A stretch of 64,000 bases of DNA from Ditylenchus dipsaci (GCA_004194705.1 SADC01000200.1:1-64000); one strand, 5' to 3'. Positions 45,932 through 58,018 are shown, counted from the first letter of the stretch. Notes: generated by a model not told the origin, from the sequence alone. Program-made: numbers and translations.

Positions 45932-47062
45932 GGGCGGCGGTAAATTGCCACTCTTCAAATTGCTCTCGGTAAATTGCCCCTCAGGGGCAATTTAGATTTT
46001 TTCAGATTTTTTTGGGTTTTCCATGTTCCAAAATCTATTTTCTGGACTAACTGGGGCATGCTGAAGATGGTTTGATAGTTGTAAAATTCCGTTTTGTAGT
46101 GTATTTTTTGAGTTTTGGTAAAATCGAGTGTTGGTGAAATCAATTATTTCCCAATACTCAAAAATACCATATAAACCCTTTTTTACTATTATCAAGCTAT
46201 CTTCAGCATGCCCAAGTTAGTCCAGAAAACAGGTTTTGGAACATGAAAAACGTAAAAAAATTGCACCAAGTGGACGACCACTTGGTTTGGTTGGTGCATG
46301 GATTATGCAGTAGAACTGAGGTTGGATTATTGAAAGACATTTCAAATTATAGGAGTTCTTCATAAGACAAAAATTTCGCTGCTACCTAGGTACCAATACC
46401 TGAGTACTACCACCTGGGTCCGTTTTGTTAAGTCAAATCGCTATTTTAGTATTATCAAGACCATAATAAGCGCACGATTCTGAGCAAGAAACCATGGTTT
46501 GATTCAATTTTTCTCAATTTAAAATTTTGGGGTTCTGGAAGTGGATACTCTTCCGGCTGGGTACCTCCGGCATATCTAAGACGGTTGGTAGGTGGTGGAC
46601 TGTTCCTATTCCTCTATGAAGCCATTCATACATTCAGGTATCTCAGACCGCCTAAACCATAACTGGGTACCTAATACTTAAGTACCACTATCAAAAAATT
46701 TGTATTCTGGAGCTGGATACCATATAAGCGAGATACCAGGCGGTCCCCACCCACACTTTTAGAAATAATAGTCTTATAAAATTTAGTTCATGACTGTTAT
46801 TGAAAAATAAATAATGTTTACTACCACCGGGATTCGAACGTGTAACCTCATAAACAGGAACCGTCCATTTTTTGGGCGCCGTCCAGGACGGGACAGGGAC
46901 CGGACGGGCACCCCACTATGGCCAGTGGATCGAAATAAAATCTCTTTTGAATCAAAAAATTCGTCTCGAGACAAATTTTGAGGGGGAATTTACCGAGGGG
47001 GAATTTACCTGAGAGGCAATTTACTGAGGGGCAATTTGAAGAGGGGCAATTTACCTAGAGCC
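45932..47062. mobile_element. Fold-back element with GGTAAATTGCCCCTC arms, inserted next to the previous one
   Basis: Left tip GGGCGGCGGTAAATTGCC, right tip GGCAATTTACCTAGAGCC. Flanks ATTTAAAAA and ATTTTAAAA agree in 8 of 9 bases. It contains a CCAAGTGG-family palindrome (46010-46320) and a GGTACCT-rich stretch. At 46810-46860 there is a tRNA-3'-like patch (minus strand GTTCGAATCCCGGTGG). Confidence 0.65.
46010..46320. repeat. CCAAGTGGTCG-family palindrome
   Basis: TTCCAAAATCTATTTTCTGG, GGCATGCTGAAGATGGTTTG and their complements form the arms; the right end is CCAAGTGGACGACCACTTGG. Relatives lie at 36095-36410 and 52352-52660. Confidence 0.7.
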
Positions 47063-49120
47063 ATTTTAAAAAACCATTTTAGTTTAAGTGTTTTTTTTAT
47101 TATTTTAATCATTAATTTGTTTTTACAAATTTTAATTTCAACTAGATATGCCTTTGCTACATTCGTGAAAAGCATTTAATGTAGTCATTTAAACAAACGA
47201 AAATATTGCCCTATAGCTTTGAGAAAATCGTCTGTATTCTGTTGTGCATTTCCCAAGAGAATTATTGTCATTCAATTTATATTGCTCAAATTATATACCA
47301 TTAAATAAATTTTTTGTTTGATAATTTTCGTATTAAAGTCAAAGCTCGATATAACGACAACCCAAGGAACTGGCCTAGGAGTGTTATTATATCGAGCAGT
47401 GATGTTCCCTTGGGGTTAGTTTAAAGATCTAAAATTTACAAAAAGTAATCGATTGTAAATTATCAATTCTTCCGATTAGTTTCATGTAATCGATTGTAAA
47501 TTTTTGATTCTTGCGTGTAATCGAAAGAATAAACCAGCAAAAAAGTATAATAAACTGTTTTTTCTTGAGTAAAAACATCTGTATAAAGACTAACTTCTGC
47601 TTTGAACGTCATATGTATCACAAAATGGCCTTTTTCACTGAATCAGTCTTTCGATTACACGGAAGAATCAATAATTTACAATCTATTACAGCAAAGTAAC
47701 CGAAAAATTAATAGTTTTCAATCGATTAAATTGTTGTAAACGATCAAATCGATGGAATCGTGTACACGGAACATCACTGATATCGAGGTTTGACTGTATT
47801 TATATTATTATCTAAAAAACGACAAAAAGATACTGAAAGTTGTTTCAATTACTTAGTACCAGTAGCATCAAACTTTTTGTGACAGCTTCACTAGTGTTGT
47901 TTCTCTGTAAAACATCTCACACAAAGTAATCTGAGCAAATTTTCACATGGTACAGACCCGTAGATCCGCAAACCGAAGATCCGTAAAGTCCAGAGGCCAG
48001 ATGGTTGGAATAAGGATTTATGGCATGGTCGAAAGAATACAAGTCACTAGAATACTCGAAGTTAGCAGATTTGCATCTAAGCAATATGCAGTATATGATT
48101 TGTAAGTCATATTGAAAGAAACAAAAATTTCAGAAAATTTGATTTTTGAAAATTAGTCTTGGCTTCATTTGGTATTCTTTGATTCATTTGGTATTCCCCT
48201 TGGTATTCTTTGTAAAATAATTTGTTTTATTAAAATATTGACTCATGGAACGACCAACAACTTTTTGTTTATATTTTTTAATACCTATGCTCTGATAAAC
48301 ATTTAAAAAAGATCGAATATACACATGACTTTTAAAAAAAAGTTATGTCCAAAGTTAAGGGGACGAAAGATTGGGCCACCCTGTAGAATATGGACCTGCT
48401 CGCATGTACTAATTATCTACACCGAGCTCGTTACTAAGGTAATCAACTGTGAATCTGAATAGAATGGTTAACTATTTGTTTCAAAAAAGCCGTCACAGTC
48501 AACCCTCAACAAGCAGTCACTTTGAAAGGATCTGATTTCACTGGTTGAGAAATGGGTTTGTCAACATAATGAAAAACTAATTGACGGGTTGCAGAATATT
48601 TTATGTATAAGACCTGAATGTTTTTTTATGATGGGTTTTACTAAATTATTCAACATTATTTAGTGAAACCCATCGTGAAATCACATAAATTATTTCATAC
48701 ATAAAATCTTTTTGCGACCCGTCAATGTGTTTTCACTATGTTGAGAAACTCATTTCTCAACCTCAAACAATAAATACTCCAATTTCAATAATCAAATATC
48801 AGTTGTTTGAGAGGAATTCAAAAATTGAGAGTGACTTTTAAATTTAAAAAGCAGTTTCACATGCAAATTGGCCATGCTGCACATGAATCCGGTGTCAGAA
48901 TTAAGGGTTTCTGTAGTAAAAAAGTTATAAGAAACTTGTGTTACGACTTGTTTATTAATTTTGTCTATTTGTCGTAATTTGAACACGAAATATTTCTTTT
49001 TTTAATGTCAAAATAACCGCCAGATCCTGGCCGCTCTTCTTCTTTTGAGAAATACGCTATATGTCATCTCTACACAAAGTTATGGCTTATAGAAAGTCGA
49101 AGTAAGACATTATGAAAATC
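47063..49120. repeat. Intergenic repeats without a recognised gene
   Basis: 47337-47800 is a degraded pogo-type element (TCAAAGCTCGATATAACGAC to ATATCGAGGTTTGACTGTA) with an inner palindrome of TAATCGATTGTAAA words. 48548-48760 is a hairpin of GAGAAATGGGTTTGTCAACATA with ACGGGTTGCAGAAT and complements. 48350-48380 contains a lone GGGCCACCCTGTA mariner-type end. Confidence 0.55.
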
Positions 49121-49639
49121 CCTACCCCAGCAAACAAATGGTTATTTTTCTCAACTTAACGAACCAAAAGAGTTTGTGCTTAAAGTTTTTCAAAAGCTGA
49201 AGTCCTCACCGTCATTTAGTATATTATGAGGGTAGGTGTAGTATGAGAATCATGGTGCAGCAATTGAAATCCTGTGGTTATCCATCGGGGTTTTGACCAC
49301 GCACAATTTGTTAGCTTCTCGACCCGTTTCACCAACTTGGTCAATGATTGAAGCAAAAGGGATCCGCGCCATCTTGTTCACCATGAGTTTCTCTATCCAG
49401 AGTCAATGATGGGGGTACTGCGCCTTGCCGTGTTAATATACCCGGTGCAATCAAAAAAGCATGAATTTGTCTTTAATTATACGTCTTTACCAAAAAAATA
49501 TTTCTCTTTGGGTTCTCAGTTGGCAAAGGTACTGAGGCGCAATTGAATGCGACTTTTTGGTAATTTTATTGAATCAAAAAATACTGTAAGTGGCTAGGTC
49601 CCTTTCGCACTGTACCATGTTAAATTGATGTTGAAAATT

Positions 49640-49920
49640 TTTACGGGTTTTTGAAACACTTTGACCTTTTTAACACTCCGATCCTCGAGCGTGACTTTCG
49701 CCTCTCTGAATGCAGAATTTTATGGGGAACACGATGGCTTTTCCAATTTTTTTCCAAATCTAAAGGTTGGTTCAAATCGGCTTTTGAAACTAGTGACCCA
49801 TAGACCGAGCGCTACAAACTTAGATAAGACTGTAACCTTTTTTTCAGATGTAATTTTGATCTGTTTGAGAAACTATGAATGTTCCTTATGAGCTACTCTA
49901 TCTTGCTGTAAATGCATAAT
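49640..49920 (+). repeat. Dispersed repeat; inverted second copy at 61795-62060
   Basis: Both copies share CGAGCGTGACTTTCGCCTCTC, CACGATGGCTTTTCC and ACCCATAGACCGA-like blocks, about 250 bp in opposite orientation. Each keeps an open frame (SVTFASLNAE, EHDGF, FFPNLK), but this may be chance in a repeat. It could be the end of a longer mobile element. Confidence 0.5.
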
Positions 49921-50113
49921 TATCACTCTGAACGAAAATAAAAATTTAATTACTCAAAGATCACTTGAGTGTGAGTTTTGAAAATTGCAGTTATTTTACA
50001 AAAACGCTCATAAGTTTTATTATATCGATTTTTTTAGAACATGCTTTACGACATCTGAGAGAAAACATTCTGCGCTACGAAATAATGTGTTACTTTGTCA
50101 TATATGCCCTACA

Positions 50114-50680
50114 TCCCGACCATAGTTGTGCATCTCCGAAAAACCACCACCGCCGCCGCCGCCACCGCCGGCGGCGCAAAAATCTTGCTAAATTTCACCG
50201 CCGCCACCGCCACCGCCGCCGCTGCTTTGCCACCACCGCCGCCGCCACCGCCGGCGGCACTTTTTATTTCGCCGCCGCCGGCGCTGCCATCGCCGCCACC
50301 GCCGCAGCCAGCTAACGTTTCACTGCCAAAAAAATTTCTGTTTAATTTATGTTTGTCATAGAATAAAATTTTTTCAAGAGAACAGTAAAATTCTAAATTA
50401 TGTCATTTTATCATATTTTCGTAAGATGACCATTCAAAACAAGCATTGTTTTGGCACTTTGTAATTGGTGGTGCCGCCACCGCTGCCACCGCCGCCACCG
50501 CCGCCGCCGCCGCAGCCTATTTACTCCGCCGCACCGCCACCGCCGCCGCCGACCTCATTTTCAGCCGCCGGCGCAGCCGCCGCCGCCGGCGGCACCTTAT
50601 ATTTTGCTGCCGCCGCCTGGCGGCAACGCCGGCGGCGGCGGCGGCGCTGCGGTGGCGGCGATCCAACTATGATCCCGACT
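50114..50680. repeat. GC-rich inverted element made of GCC/GGC triplets
   Basis: Outer tips TCCCGACCATAGTTGTGCAT and GCGATCCAACTATGATCCCGA are inverted. Between them two blocks (50140-50315, 50470-50660) consist almost only of GCCRCC triplets, with GCCGGCGGC palindromes. This is in stark contrast to the AT-rich surroundings. All long open frames here are triplet artefacts. Confidence 0.7.
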
Positions 50681-51566
50681 CACAAAACAGTCTTAAAAGT
50701 CCGTCTAGGGATATACGGATTTTGAAGATTATATTTTAGACAGCATATTCGTGAGCACTGCTCACGTTGTCATGACCCTTGAACATTCCGTGTTCTATAA
50801 AGCATTTGAAGTCGTTTTGCACTATTTCCGGTCCTATTTGTGCAATAATAAATTCAAAAGGCGCACATTTTAAATTTTTGGTCAAAAATTTTAGTGATGT
50901 TTTGTGTTTTTTTTCATATCTTTGAGCACTTACATGATAAAGCTATGATATGAAGCTAATTTTGTAGATATTTGAGTAGGCTTTCTTTTGCATATCAACT
51001 TGTTTCCATAAATCAAAATTTTAAAACCAAAAAAGTATTTTTAAAATTACTTTACATTTTTTAAAATATACATTTCTGTTATAAACTTTCATAATTATAT
51101 GTTTTCTGTGATTTTTTTCAAGATCTGATTATGAATTCGGATTTGAGATGAAAAATTGAGTATAATATCGCTGTGGGCTGGAATAATATATGCTTCTTCA
51201 GTAATAGTTTTCAATTGAGTACAATGATGTGAATGAATTTTTGAACACCACCCCAATTAGTCCACTTTACGTTTCTCGAGGTCTAGCGCATCAAAAGTGT
51301 ATTGAGCTAAGAGAGAACAATGCCTTATCCTCGCAATGTGGCGCGTCGAATAAGGCATTGTTTTCTCGGCGCTACTTGCATATACCCCCCCCCCCCCCAA
51401 TCAATTTTTTTTAAATGTTCCCAAACACCCTATATCAACCTAAAATGGCTTCAGAGACTCAGAAAATACATTATTTTTGAGTTCTGGTCAATAAAAAATT
51501 AAGTTTTGGACCACCCAAAAGTACCCATTTTGACCATTTTTGAAGGGATTTAGGACTGACCTGCGA

Positions 51567-51785
51567 CTCGCTACAAATTGTGACTCGCTACAGTTTTTTC
51601 GAATTGGCGTGTTTTGGCGCTCAGTCTGGGACACACGTTTGAGCCCGTCCTAACATGCTGGCCTACCCTTGCCTAAGCCTAATGCCTAAGTTAAAAAAGT
51701 TAAAAGAACATGCAAAAACAGTAAAAAAATGGAATTAAAAAAATTCAAAACTGTAGCGAGTCACAATTTGTAGCGAGTCGCCATT
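51567..51785. repeat. Fold-back of GACTCGCTACA words
   Basis: GCGACTCGCTACAAATTGTG with GACTCGCTACAG faces CTGTAGCGAGTCACAATTTG with TAGCGAGTCGC. The words resemble the GACTCGATACA words that build the ends of the 55.37-59.82 kb element. Confidence 0.7.
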
Positions 51786-52189
51786 TTACCGGATTTAGGG
51801 CCGTATTAGGGAGGAAATGGATCAAAAAGAGGCCAATTTTAAACAAAAAGAAAGATGTTGAACATAGTTTTGTTAACTGGGGCCTACCGCATAAAAAAAA
51901 CTCTGGTATGCATGCTTTTTCATGCATCCAGAGTCACTTTCGAGTGATTTGCGGGCTGTACCCAGAATTTAAGCGGCGATTTGCTAAGTGGTCGTTTTGC
52001 TAAGAAAAAAAAATTAAGCGTGATTTTGCTAAGAATTCACAATTTAAGCACCAATTTGCTTAATGATCGTTTAGATAAGAATTTTTTTGCTAAGTTGTTG
52101 TTTTGATAAAGATCTTCTTTGTTAAGCTACATTCTCTGCCTACGCATTCGTTTTAACGGGCGTTAGCCGAATTCATCCGCAGTGAATTC

Positions 52190-52740
52190 ATCCACGTCCT
52201 CTGCTCGGGAGGGATTGCACTCAGAAGGATTCGAACCAGTAAACTTGGTGATGAATATATGGACCTCTACACCACGTAAACACTCGAATTTATGATAAAA
52301 AATAAGGTGTGCACACAGGTGGATTCGAACCAGCAATCTTGCGATGGCTATCCAAGTGGTCGACCACTTGGATCTAAATTTTGTTTTCGTTTTTGGGTTC
52401 CAAAATAATTTTTCTGCACTAATTCGAGCATACTGAAGATGGTTTGAAAGTGGTAAAATCACGTTTTATCGAGAAATTTTTGAGCTATTGTGAACTCTTG
52501 ATTTATCAAAATCAAGAATTTACGATAACTCAAAAATTTCTTGATAAAACGTGATTTTACCACTTTTATACCATCTTCAGCATGCTAGGATTAGTGCAGA
52601 AAAATTATTTTGGAACCCAAAAACGAAAACAAAATTTAGATCCAAGTGGTCGACCACTTGAATAGCCATCGCAAGACAGCTGGTTCGAATCCACCTGGGT
52701 GCACACCTTATCTTTTATCATAATCTCAGATATAAAAAGA
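52190..52740. repeat. tRNA-like 3' patches around a CCAAGTGGTCGACCACTTGG palindrome
   Basis: On the minus strand CTGGTTCGAATCC (B-box) occurs near 52225 and 52325. The first is preceded by a GTGGTGTAGAGG A-box-like word, so 52200-52290 looks like a degraded tRNA or tRNA-derived SINE head. On the plus strand CTGGTTCGAATCC recurs near 52690. Between them (52352-52660) lies a perfect-tipped palindrome with arms containing GGTAAAATCACGTTTTATC. Confidence 0.5.
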
Positions 52741-52951
52741 TTAACTTATTTCAATCGTTTTTTTACTTTTAGGCCGTCCAAGCGAACATCCACCTGGCCA
52801 GGTGGTACCTACACCAGGTATTGAAGTTGGGGTGTGTAAAATCGCAATTTTGGACTTAACAAACCCAACTCCCCACACAATTTTAACCCATTTTTGCCCG
52901 AATTAATTTTCAAAAAAATTTGAATTTTTTATTTTTTTAGGAACGTTGTAT

Positions 52952-53653
52952 CACAGCCCCTTAAAATTCAAAATCATAATCACTTTACGATTTGTGCGCC
53001 AAATAAAAAAATTCGAAAATTGACTGAGATTTCTATACATGTAACTCCAAGTAACCCCAGGTCTGTAACGGATTTCATTCTTATCTTTTCTAGGTAAACT
53101 TATCCGTAAAAGCTTCCTCACATTCAGGGCATTAAAATAAGTCATCACTCACCTCAAAGATAACCAAATTTTTGAGTTTTTAATGAAGTTTTCGAAAAAT
53201 ATACCGAAACACATCCCCTCGCTTTGCAACTATAACTGGTCTGAAATTCTGTGTTACATTTGAAAGCTCGAAAAAGGGGACTGTAGCCCGATAGAGAAGT
53301 AAATTTGCTACGATTTCGTACCAAAAAAAGTGTGCAAAAGATACAAATTTGGGTGGTTTTATACAAAAGTTAGACAGAAAATGCAAAAACCCCTAATTTT
53401 ACTCGTAAAATTACCAGTTGTAAAAATACCATAAAATCATTGAATCGCACATTTTTAAAACCGTGGAAAGAAACAGCATAACATTTTCGATTAAAAATTT
53501 AAATTTCGCAAAAAAATATTCTTGTACTGCACCAGGATTCGAATTTTAGGGGGTCGTGAAATTAAAAAAACACACTGAAAAAATTATTTTTCAAAAACTC
53601 TTGGCGTTTTGTTGTTTTGAAAGTGATTATGATTTTGAATTTTAAGGGCTGTG
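52952..53653. mobile_element. Empty sibling of the RPB1/H2B-carrying CAC-ended transposon; perfect 4-bp TSD
   Basis: Ends CACAGCCCCTTAAAATTCAA and TTGAATTTTAAGGGCTGTG, with GTAT at 52948-52951 and 53654-53657. The left 470 bp resembles 24138-24600 in order (GCGCCAAAT, ACATTCAGNGC, GAGTAAATTTGCT, GTACCAAA, AAAACCCCTA, TACCAGTTG-like blocks). The right 85 bp resembles 26310-26403 (AAAANTCTTGGCGTTTTGTT). In place of the 1.7 kb cargo of the other copy there are only about 150 bp. Confidence 0.8.
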
Positions 53654-53659
53654 GTATAT

Positions 53660-54898
53660 AGGGGTAAAATTATTGGTTTTGTTGTGAAAATGATATCAAA
53701 AATAGTGTTTTATCAGTAGAAAGAAGAGTTATGAGTCATCCTATTAGCATATCTTTATGCTTCTTTTTTCTCTTAGTTGATATAGTTCTTTTGAAATACA
53801 GCTGGCTATTTTGAAGAAAGAAGGAAGGAAGTCACTTCCCCTTTATCATTTGTTTTTGTACAACACTTTGTCGACAAATATATTATTTTTGCTAAACTAA
53901 ATTCGCCTAATATGAGAGAGCTGATCAATCTCTTCGAGTGTCTATCCTTGTTAGAGTCGGAGGATGTGGACGTGGAACAAATGGAGATTGTTGCGATGCC
54001 TCCGGAAGCAGGGGACTCTGATGAGGAAGCCATGAAGGTTGAAGAAGTAGAAGTGGGGATTGGATACTGGGATTGGATACACTAGAACTGTGAATGCATC
54101 TCGCACTGAAAAATGTCCACTGAGTGACGTGGCAAAGCAGCCAAGAGGGTACTGCGAGTATCAGATGGATGAGTCTTCTGGTAATACTGCCATAATAATT
54201 TTTATTTCATTACTTTAGTGAATTTAGGGGTCCTTGTGCTTGCGTGGAACGACAACCGGCCAGTTATCATGTTGACAACCATCGACGACCTGGATCCAAT
54301 GCATTCCGTAAGCCGTTGGTCGGCCAAGGAAAAGAAAAGGATCCAGATCAAGCAGCCAAAAATTGTAGCCTGCTACAACAATCACATGGGTGGTGTGGAC
54401 AGAATGGACCAAAATATAAATAACTATAGGGTTTCCATTGGCTCCAAAAAGTGGTGGTGGTCGTGCTTCTGCTTTGGAGTTGATACTGCAGTGCACAACG
54501 CCTGGCAGTTGTATAGAAAATTCCACCCTAAGTGGGACTATCTCCAGTTTCGCCGCTATGTTGCCACCTCCTATATGCAAACATATGGAAGTCCACCCAC
54601 AGGACCCGGCCGAAGATCATCCCAAGATAGACAACTAACTTCTAAGCGAGTAAATAAGAGTGTGCGGCTTGACGGGTACAATCATTGGATTGCCACAACA
54701 GACTTATCTCTTCACTGCGCGGTTTGTGATGGGAGAACTAACAAGAAATGCGAAAAATGTAATGTAGGCCTGCATCCTGTACCTTGCTTCAAAGAATTCC
54801 ACGTGAAAAACTAACGAAAATAGCAAAATCTCATATTTTTCATTATCAAATGCTATTTTTGACAACATTTTTATAATAAAACCGGTACTTTTACCCCT
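53660..54898. mobile_element. Internally deleted piggyBac-like element
   Basis: Inverted ends AGGGGTAAAATTATTGG and CCGGTACTTTTACCCCT continue as matching sub-terminal sequence for about 55 bp (including TCAAAAATAG). The flanks are identical GTATAT (53654-53659 and 54899-54904) instead of the usual TTAA. It abuts the empty CAC element, whose own duplication (GTAT) overlaps the left flank. Confidence 0.7.
53912..54814 (+). pseudogene. piggyBac (PGBD/DDE_Tnp_1_7) transposase with the central catalytic part deleted
   Basis: ATG at 53912 starts the acidic N-terminus typical of the family (FECLSLLESEDVD, VAMPPEAGDSDEE). It then jumps to the late-middle of the transposase (GYTRTVNASRTEKCPL, PRGYCEYQMDE). 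After a short intron (54181-54218) come VLVLAWNDNRPV, NNHMGGVDRMDQNINNYR, KKWWWSCF and the C-terminal cysteine-rich domain CAVCDGRTNKKCEKC, HPVPCF, ending TAA at 54812-54814. Most of the DDE domain before NDNRPV is absent. The junction carries a direct repeat (GGGATTGGATAC twice, 54057-54080), which puts a TAG in the first frame. The last exon is a clean 198 codons. Confidence 0.85.
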
Positions 54899-56639
54899 GT
54901 ATATGATGTTTCCAAAGAAATTTTTTTTTGAAATTTTTAGGTTAATTTTCATACCCGTGGGAAAACAGGGGTTAAGCTAGAAAAAATGGCTTATTTTTTA
55001 TTCTTTAGAAATTTTAATGTTTCAGGTTTGGGTTTGGTTTTGGTGTATTTAGGGCAGTTTAGGGTACTTTGTGTGGTTTAGGGTGGTTTGGGGTGATTCG
55101 GACACAATCTAAAAATGCTGGATATTATAGCTGGATTCTACGTTGAAATCAGTAAAAACAAAAAAATTCGGCGGAAAGTTGACAGGTGGAAAAAATCCAA
55201 TTCCCTATCCAAATATTGAGAAAAAAGGAGAATACAAAAAGGTGGGAAAGTTCTTAGCAAATCGGGATTCAAGAAAATAATGCCTTAGCTAAGAAATTCT
55301 TAGCAATTTCTCGCTTAGCAAAAAAAAATTCTTAGCAAATCGACCGCTTAGCAAAGGTATAACGACGACTCGATACACATTGTGACTCGATACTGCAACT
55401 CGATACAGTTGCGACTCGATACTGCGACTCGATACAGTTGCAACTCGATGCTGCGACTCGATATAACGAGACCCGGATTTAACTGCAGATTCAACCTGTA
55501 ATTATATTTTGGAGTAACAAAGTCGTTCTGTTATATATTTTCTTTATATAGATTAATAGCGTGTTGATATATTCTCTTTCCACTAGTTTTTTCAGTATTT
55601 ATTTTACAGGTATTAATAAGCATGGACAGAATCGTACTAGTGCACATGCAGAGTATTGGAGCTCGAACCGCACCGGTTACCTATACCGATGGTGGCAGAG
55701 GTTGCTACGTCTGGACGAAGACAGGAAGAACTTCAGTGAAAAATAGAGTTAAGCGGGGTTATTTCCGTTGCTCCGGATGTCAAGCCTGGAATGAATCATC
55801 TGCCGACAAATCGAAAGTCAAGTCTTTGAAATTTAATCTTTCTGCTGCAACATGGCTGGATGATCCTACTAATTACAGTCACATATGCGAACCGAAAGCA
55901 ACCAGCACTGTGAACTAGTTTTTTTCTAAAATCATTACGCCGTGTTTCTTTATAGGTAACAGGGACGAATATTCGGATGAGTTTCCTCTGGCGAAAGGGC
56001 AGCTGGTGTAGCAAACAAGAAACAGCGGTAGCAGTAAGGGTTCGGATGGACCAAAGGATCATTCGCGATTGTCGACAAAAAACAGAACAAGGTATTTATT
56101 TTTTTAGTTGGATTATACGAATCAGGTCTGCAGAGTACCGACAGATTCGGAATGCAGCTTGTGGAAGCGTGGAAGCGGTGGAGGCAGCCCTGTATAGATC
56201 AAGTAGGAAGCGCTTTCCCATATCACAACGTTTGCTCAATTTTTGGCTGATGAAAACAAGAGAATGCGACTAACTCTTCGTGCAACGAATGTAATGATTG
56301 TACATGAAGATTTTGGCGAACAACTTCTACTTCATGGAGGTTGTATTCATTCCATCGGTTTTCTACTCGAAAACTTAATATAGTGTCCTGTTCCAGATAA
56401 CGATATGCTCATTTTCTCTTCACCACCGCAATTAAATCTTCTAAGAAGCTGCGCTCACATAATATTAGATGGGACATTTAAGTATGCGCCTAATGGAGTA
56501 AAGCAGATTTATCGAAAATTTGGACTGGTCAGAGGAACCTATGCAACACCGCTGGTCACTGTGCTTATGAAAGGAAAAACAACAGAACAGTATCGAAGGA
56601 TGTGGCAACAAGGTACTTAATTATTTCTGTTTCAACGTT

Positions 56640-57440
56640 GTGTATTCAATTTAGTATGAGATCGCCTCGATTTTTTAGGCGCTGTTCGATACGCTAATTT
56701 CGATGCAGTGTTCCGACCAATTGGGATCGGAACAAGGAATTTAGGGGCTAGATTGCCGAATGTCCCTAGGAGGACCAGAATCGGGCAGTAAGGTCCCATA
56801 GACACCGATTTTTTCAGCTTAATAATTTTATTTGAAATAATAGCAATTATTTAGACAATATTAAGCAGAGGGGTGATTAGATGGCTGGTAAGAGAAGCAC
56901 AAAGCATAAAAAATGGCGAAAGGGGGGGGGGGTTTATAAAGGCAGCCAGCTTCAGCTTGTTCCGCCTATTACAATGAAAGGGAGAAGGGGGATAGGGCAA
57001 AAGAGAAGAGACAGAAAGGGGGGTACAGGAATTTTATAAAAAAGAAGGAGAGGAAAAGAGAGAGGAGCTGGCGTCAATTGGCTTGGCCAAGATCGATGAG
57101 ATTGTAAGAAAAAAGAAGGGAAGCAGCTAGTCTGCTTCCTGTAAAAGAATTTGCAAAATACTTGCAAAATTTGCCTGATCGTTGATCGATTGGCATGAAA
57201 AAGAAATAAAAAGAATTAGCCTGCAAAACGGCCAGAAAAGATACACAAAAAAATGCCTAAAAACGGCCAAAAACAGGGGTAAATTAGCCTAAAAACGGCC
57301 AGAAAGAGACACAAAAGATGCTGAAAACGGCAGATAACAAGGGTGAAAAAAGCCGATTTTCGGCACAAAACAGGTCAAGAAGCGCCCATGGGGCCATAAT
57401 ACAATAAAAAATGCCCTCTTAGGGCTGTTCGCTCGCATCT
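56640..57440. other. Insertion within the MULE transposase gene
   Basis: No homology was recognised and no clear inverted ends were seen. The right half (57230-57370) has three degenerate copies of AAAACGGCCANAAA. A purine-rich stretch (56880-57130) yields only artefactual open frames. Confidence 0.4.
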
Positions 57441-58018
57441 GAGCTGAGATGCGACAGCAAAACTAGCTGCCTACAACTCATTTGCAGAACTCTTTCCTGG
57501 GGTATCAGTCAAACTATGCTCGTGCCATGTAAAATAGGGGCTATATCGCAAGGTAACGTTTTGGTTCATCTATGTGCTTTTATGATTTTTTTAAGATCCC
57601 GTCAATCGGTCTCGCAACCGAATATCAGAATAACACGGCGGTTCAAAACGTAGTCCGAATGATAGACGCTCTCCAACTTACCCCGATGAGTGAGTGGAAA
57701 GTTTGCTCACTGATTCTAACTGCGGAAATTAGAGGCTCTGATTTGCTCGATGTTACGTAAGAAAGCCTCTTAGATGTCTTGCACTATTATAAGTGAGTAT
57801 TTTATGTGCATCTTCTAGTAATACTGAATTTGTTTGACTGAGTTTAGGACTACAGGGATATCGCGAGGAGAAATCTTCTGCTTATTTGGCCATGCAGGAC
57901 CACGAACTACTCATCATGCAGAAAGCTACCGTGCAAGCAGCGCAATCATTTCTCTAGAAACTCAAAGCTGGAAAATTGGGTGATCTCATTCAGAGAAGTA
58001 AGAACTGTTTCTTACGTA

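Larger units (their letters stand above)
51981..55355. repeat. TTTGCTAAG-array fold-back arms enclosing 3.4 kb of other elements
   Basis: TTTGCTAAG words recur at 51981-52120, and their complements (CTTAGCAAA) at 55253-55355. Sub-terminal GTGGTCG and CGACCGC also pair. The interior holds the tRNA-like patches, a CCAAGTGG palindrome, the empty CAC element and the piggyBac copy. No clear target duplication was seen, so its unity as one element is inferred from the arms only. Confidence 0.5.

Noticed and set aside
49661..49891. Conserved open frame (SVTFASLNAE, EHDGF) shared with 61786-62079
   Set aside because: Two copies of a dispersed repeat would keep a frame by recent common origin; no domain recognised. 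Left as repeat.
50095..50739. Several overlapping Pro/Ala/Arg-rich open frames
   Set aside because: Produced by GCC/GGC triplet arrays open in all frames; no natural protein character.
52200..52340. Possible tRNA genes (GGTTCGAATCC boxes)
   Set aside because: A- and B-boxes do not combine into a full cloverleaf with a paired acceptor stem; treated as tRNA-derived remnants.
55240..55360. Regularly spaced short repeats resembling a CRISPR array
   Set aside because: Spacers are too short and irregular, the words are degenerate, the context is eukaryotic, and the array pairs with its complement at 51981-52120 as a fold-back arm.
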